Source: Thamnaconus septentrionalis
Lineage: Eukaryota > Chordata > Actinopteri > Tetraodontiformes > Monacanthidae
NCBI GenBank assembly: GCA_009823395.1
Contig: CM020520.1
Location: 3,324,501 to 3,388,500 of the forward strand
DNA: 64,000 nt
Direction: 5' to 3'
In this document: positions 62,509-64,000 of the stretch, piece by piece
Layout: every line of letters starts with the position of its first letter
Position numbering within the stretch: the stretch's first letter is position 1
Made by a program: the position numbers and the translations under genes
Notes under the pieces: model-generated
What the model saw: the letters and a program-made list of their open reading frames with translations, nothing else
Told to the model about the DNA's origin: nothing
Database searches by the model: none

Positions 62509-63230
62509 CTCCCTCGGCGGCGGCCCCAACCTGCAGTCAACCAACCGGACCGATAAATGTCAAAGAATGTCTGGAAGGACGGATGTGAGCCGAGCAGGTA
62601 GAACTTTGCCCTCTTAGTTTGTTTGTCAGGAAATTGGAGTGGAGAGTGAAGAGTGAGGGGCAGAGCACTTTTTGTTGGGGTTGTTGGTGTTTGGCAAAAA
62701 TGCTGCTTCCCAGTGACCAGTGTTTGACTTTTTGATCCATCTCCATCTGTTTTTCCTCTTTGAATTTTTCCACCGACCGAATCCTGAGACTGCTGAGCGC
62801 CACAAACACAACTGGTCCTCTGCGTCTGGAAGTGACAGACAGCACGGCCGTCCAATCACCTCGCTCTCTTTGGGTTCCTCAGCGGACGAGCATCACGAAG
62901 CTGCAGGTGGTCCGGCTGGTTCCTCACTCTCCCCTTCTGATCAGACGCCTCCTGATCCGCATCCTCACTGAGGTGGCGGAGGAGGAGGAGGAGGAGGGGG
63001 GAAGGAGGAGGAGGAGGGGGAGGGGACAAGAGAGAAATGCCCGGGTGATAATGTACTCGCAGCGATAACGGTTGTACACCTTGATGATCAATGTAAGCCA
63101 TAAAAACGGCACGGTGACATCAAGGAGTGATAAATCTCCTGAGCCCCCTCGGCGGAGCGCCAGACATAAAAGCCGGCAGCTGCGGGATTTCACGGCCGTC
63201 TCCGGGATCCAGCGCTCACCTCGGGGGCGC

Positions 63231-63290
63231 ACACTCACACTCACACTCACGCTCACGCTCACGCTCACACTCGCACTCGCACTCACACAC
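63231..63290 (+). repeat. Hexanucleotide tract (CACACT/CACGCT/CGCACT)n
   Basis: About ten six-base units in three successive variants: CACACT, then CACGCT, then CGCACT. Variants sit in blocks, which suggests local unit amplification. The unit length is a multiple of three, so frames stay open on both strands. Confidence 0.9.
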
Positions 63291-63762
63291 CCTATGTCCA
63301 GCGGCGACGCTTGAGATGAACGAACCATGTCCTAAATTACCATGTAATTTTTTTTTTTTTTTTTTTACCTCAGAAGGTGGGGTGCACGTCTCAGATGCAG
63401 CCAAGAGCATCAGCAGACCTCATGGCGCGGAGGGAAAGCCTACTACACTTCCCCAAGTGTGACAAATCCAATTAGTACAGCCTGGCGTGTCAGAGTGGAA
63501 GTCTGGTGGACATCTCACTCCTCTGGCTGGGTGACGCAGATTGGCAGGAAGATAAAAAAAAAAAATAGAAAAGACAGAAAGAACAGAATCTGCTGTGACA
63601 GTGACTGGCTTCAAACCTGGCCCACGCTGATGGATGCAGGTCTCTGTCTGAAGCTCAGTGATGTCATGTTTTTTTACTGCAAACCCTCCATGTAAAAAAA
63701 AGTCATATTATATTTTATTTTCATTGTATTTCTTTGTTTTGGAAGGTTTTGTGCTCCTTTGT

Positions 63763-63880
63763 GATTGGTGATTGCTCCCTCTAGCCCCGCCCCCTTTTAA
63801 TGACCTGCCATGCACGTCACCTGGTCCTGATTGGCCTGCCCTCTACATAAACCCCGGCTCCAGCCAGACTCCTCTGAATG
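63763..63880 (+). promoter_or_regulatory. Promoter- or LTR-like block
   Basis: In order on plus: inverted CCAAT (GATTGG, 63,763-63,768), GC box (CCCCGCCCCC, 63,785-63,794), a second inverted CCAAT (63,829-63,834) and TATA-like TACATAAA (63,844-63,851). This is a textbook core-promoter order with a start expected near 63,875-63,880. The same arrangement is common in fish LTR retrotransposons, and the sequence continues past the window edge, so an LTR fragment is at least as likely as a gene promoter. Confidence 0.35.
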
Positions 63881-64000
63881 ACTGTTGTGCGTCTCGCATG
63901 TGTCAGAATTATTTATCCTTCGCTTCTTGCTGTGGGCCTCAAGACAAAACACAAAAACAACTAAAAAAAACATCAGCTCTGGTTCAGTTGAACTCAGAAG

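Larger units (their letters stand above)
59760..63230. other. Noncoding background
   Basis: 60.2-61.3 kb is unique mixed sequence with no repeat or gene I can name. 61.4-62.5 kb carries GT, CA and GA tracts. 62.97-63.03 kb is a GGA-rich purine run. Confidence 0.55.

Overview
The window reads as intergenic or long-intron DNA from a teleost fish, most likely a percomorph. The evidence is compositional. There are dozens of long (CA)n, (GA)n and (GGA)n microsatellites. One intact tRNA-headed SINE has the L2-type tail and (GAAT)n end common in fish. One fragment has the terminus of a vertebrate hAT element. CpG is not strongly depleted, and compact AT-rich, homeodomain-motif-bearing patches alternate with GC-rich and polypurine tracts. 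No bacterial, viral or organellar gene was seen, and no protein-coding gene of a family I recognise. Open frames rarely exceed 150 codons, and most of the longest run through microsatellites, where CA/TG or GA/CT repeats stay open by construction.

Layout. 1-8.9 kb is mostly unique sequence, with a tight pair of POU octamers near 4.5 kb, a third at 4.8 kb and a CTCF-like site at 7.2 kb. 8.9-17.3 kb holds a MITE-like hairpin (11.1 kb), an E-box cluster followed by a TATA-like motif (12.6-12.8 kb), a full-length SINE with target-site duplication (14.75-15.13 kb) and a 132-bp (GA)66 tract (17.15 kb). 17.3-34 kb is gene-desert-like, with many short homeodomain-motif-rich islands, a REST/NRSE-like site at 24.4 kb and a microsatellite cluster at 24.2-25.5 kb. 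34.09-34.54 kb is a minisatellite with a clear 128-bp higher-order period. 35.9 kb has the best CTCF match. 36-42 kb contains decayed repeats, a possible short coding start after (CAG)11 (40.2 kb) and the hAT fragment (42.1 kb). 43-50 kb holds several candidate conserved islands and the best coding candidate in the window, a minus-strand open segment at 46,829-47,100 with coding-like codon-position bias and splice-like borders. 50-64 kb is again microsatellite-rich, ending in promoter- or LTR-like sequence at 63.76-63.88 kb.

Interpretation. With no recognised exons but several regulatory-type motifs (CTCF, REST, octamer, E-box, homeodomain cores), the simplest reading is a regulatory gene desert or a large intron near a developmental or neural gene. 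I cannot name that gene from the sequence. Calls of conserved noncoding elements are impressions from composition and motifs. No alignment was run, and all such calls carry low confidence.
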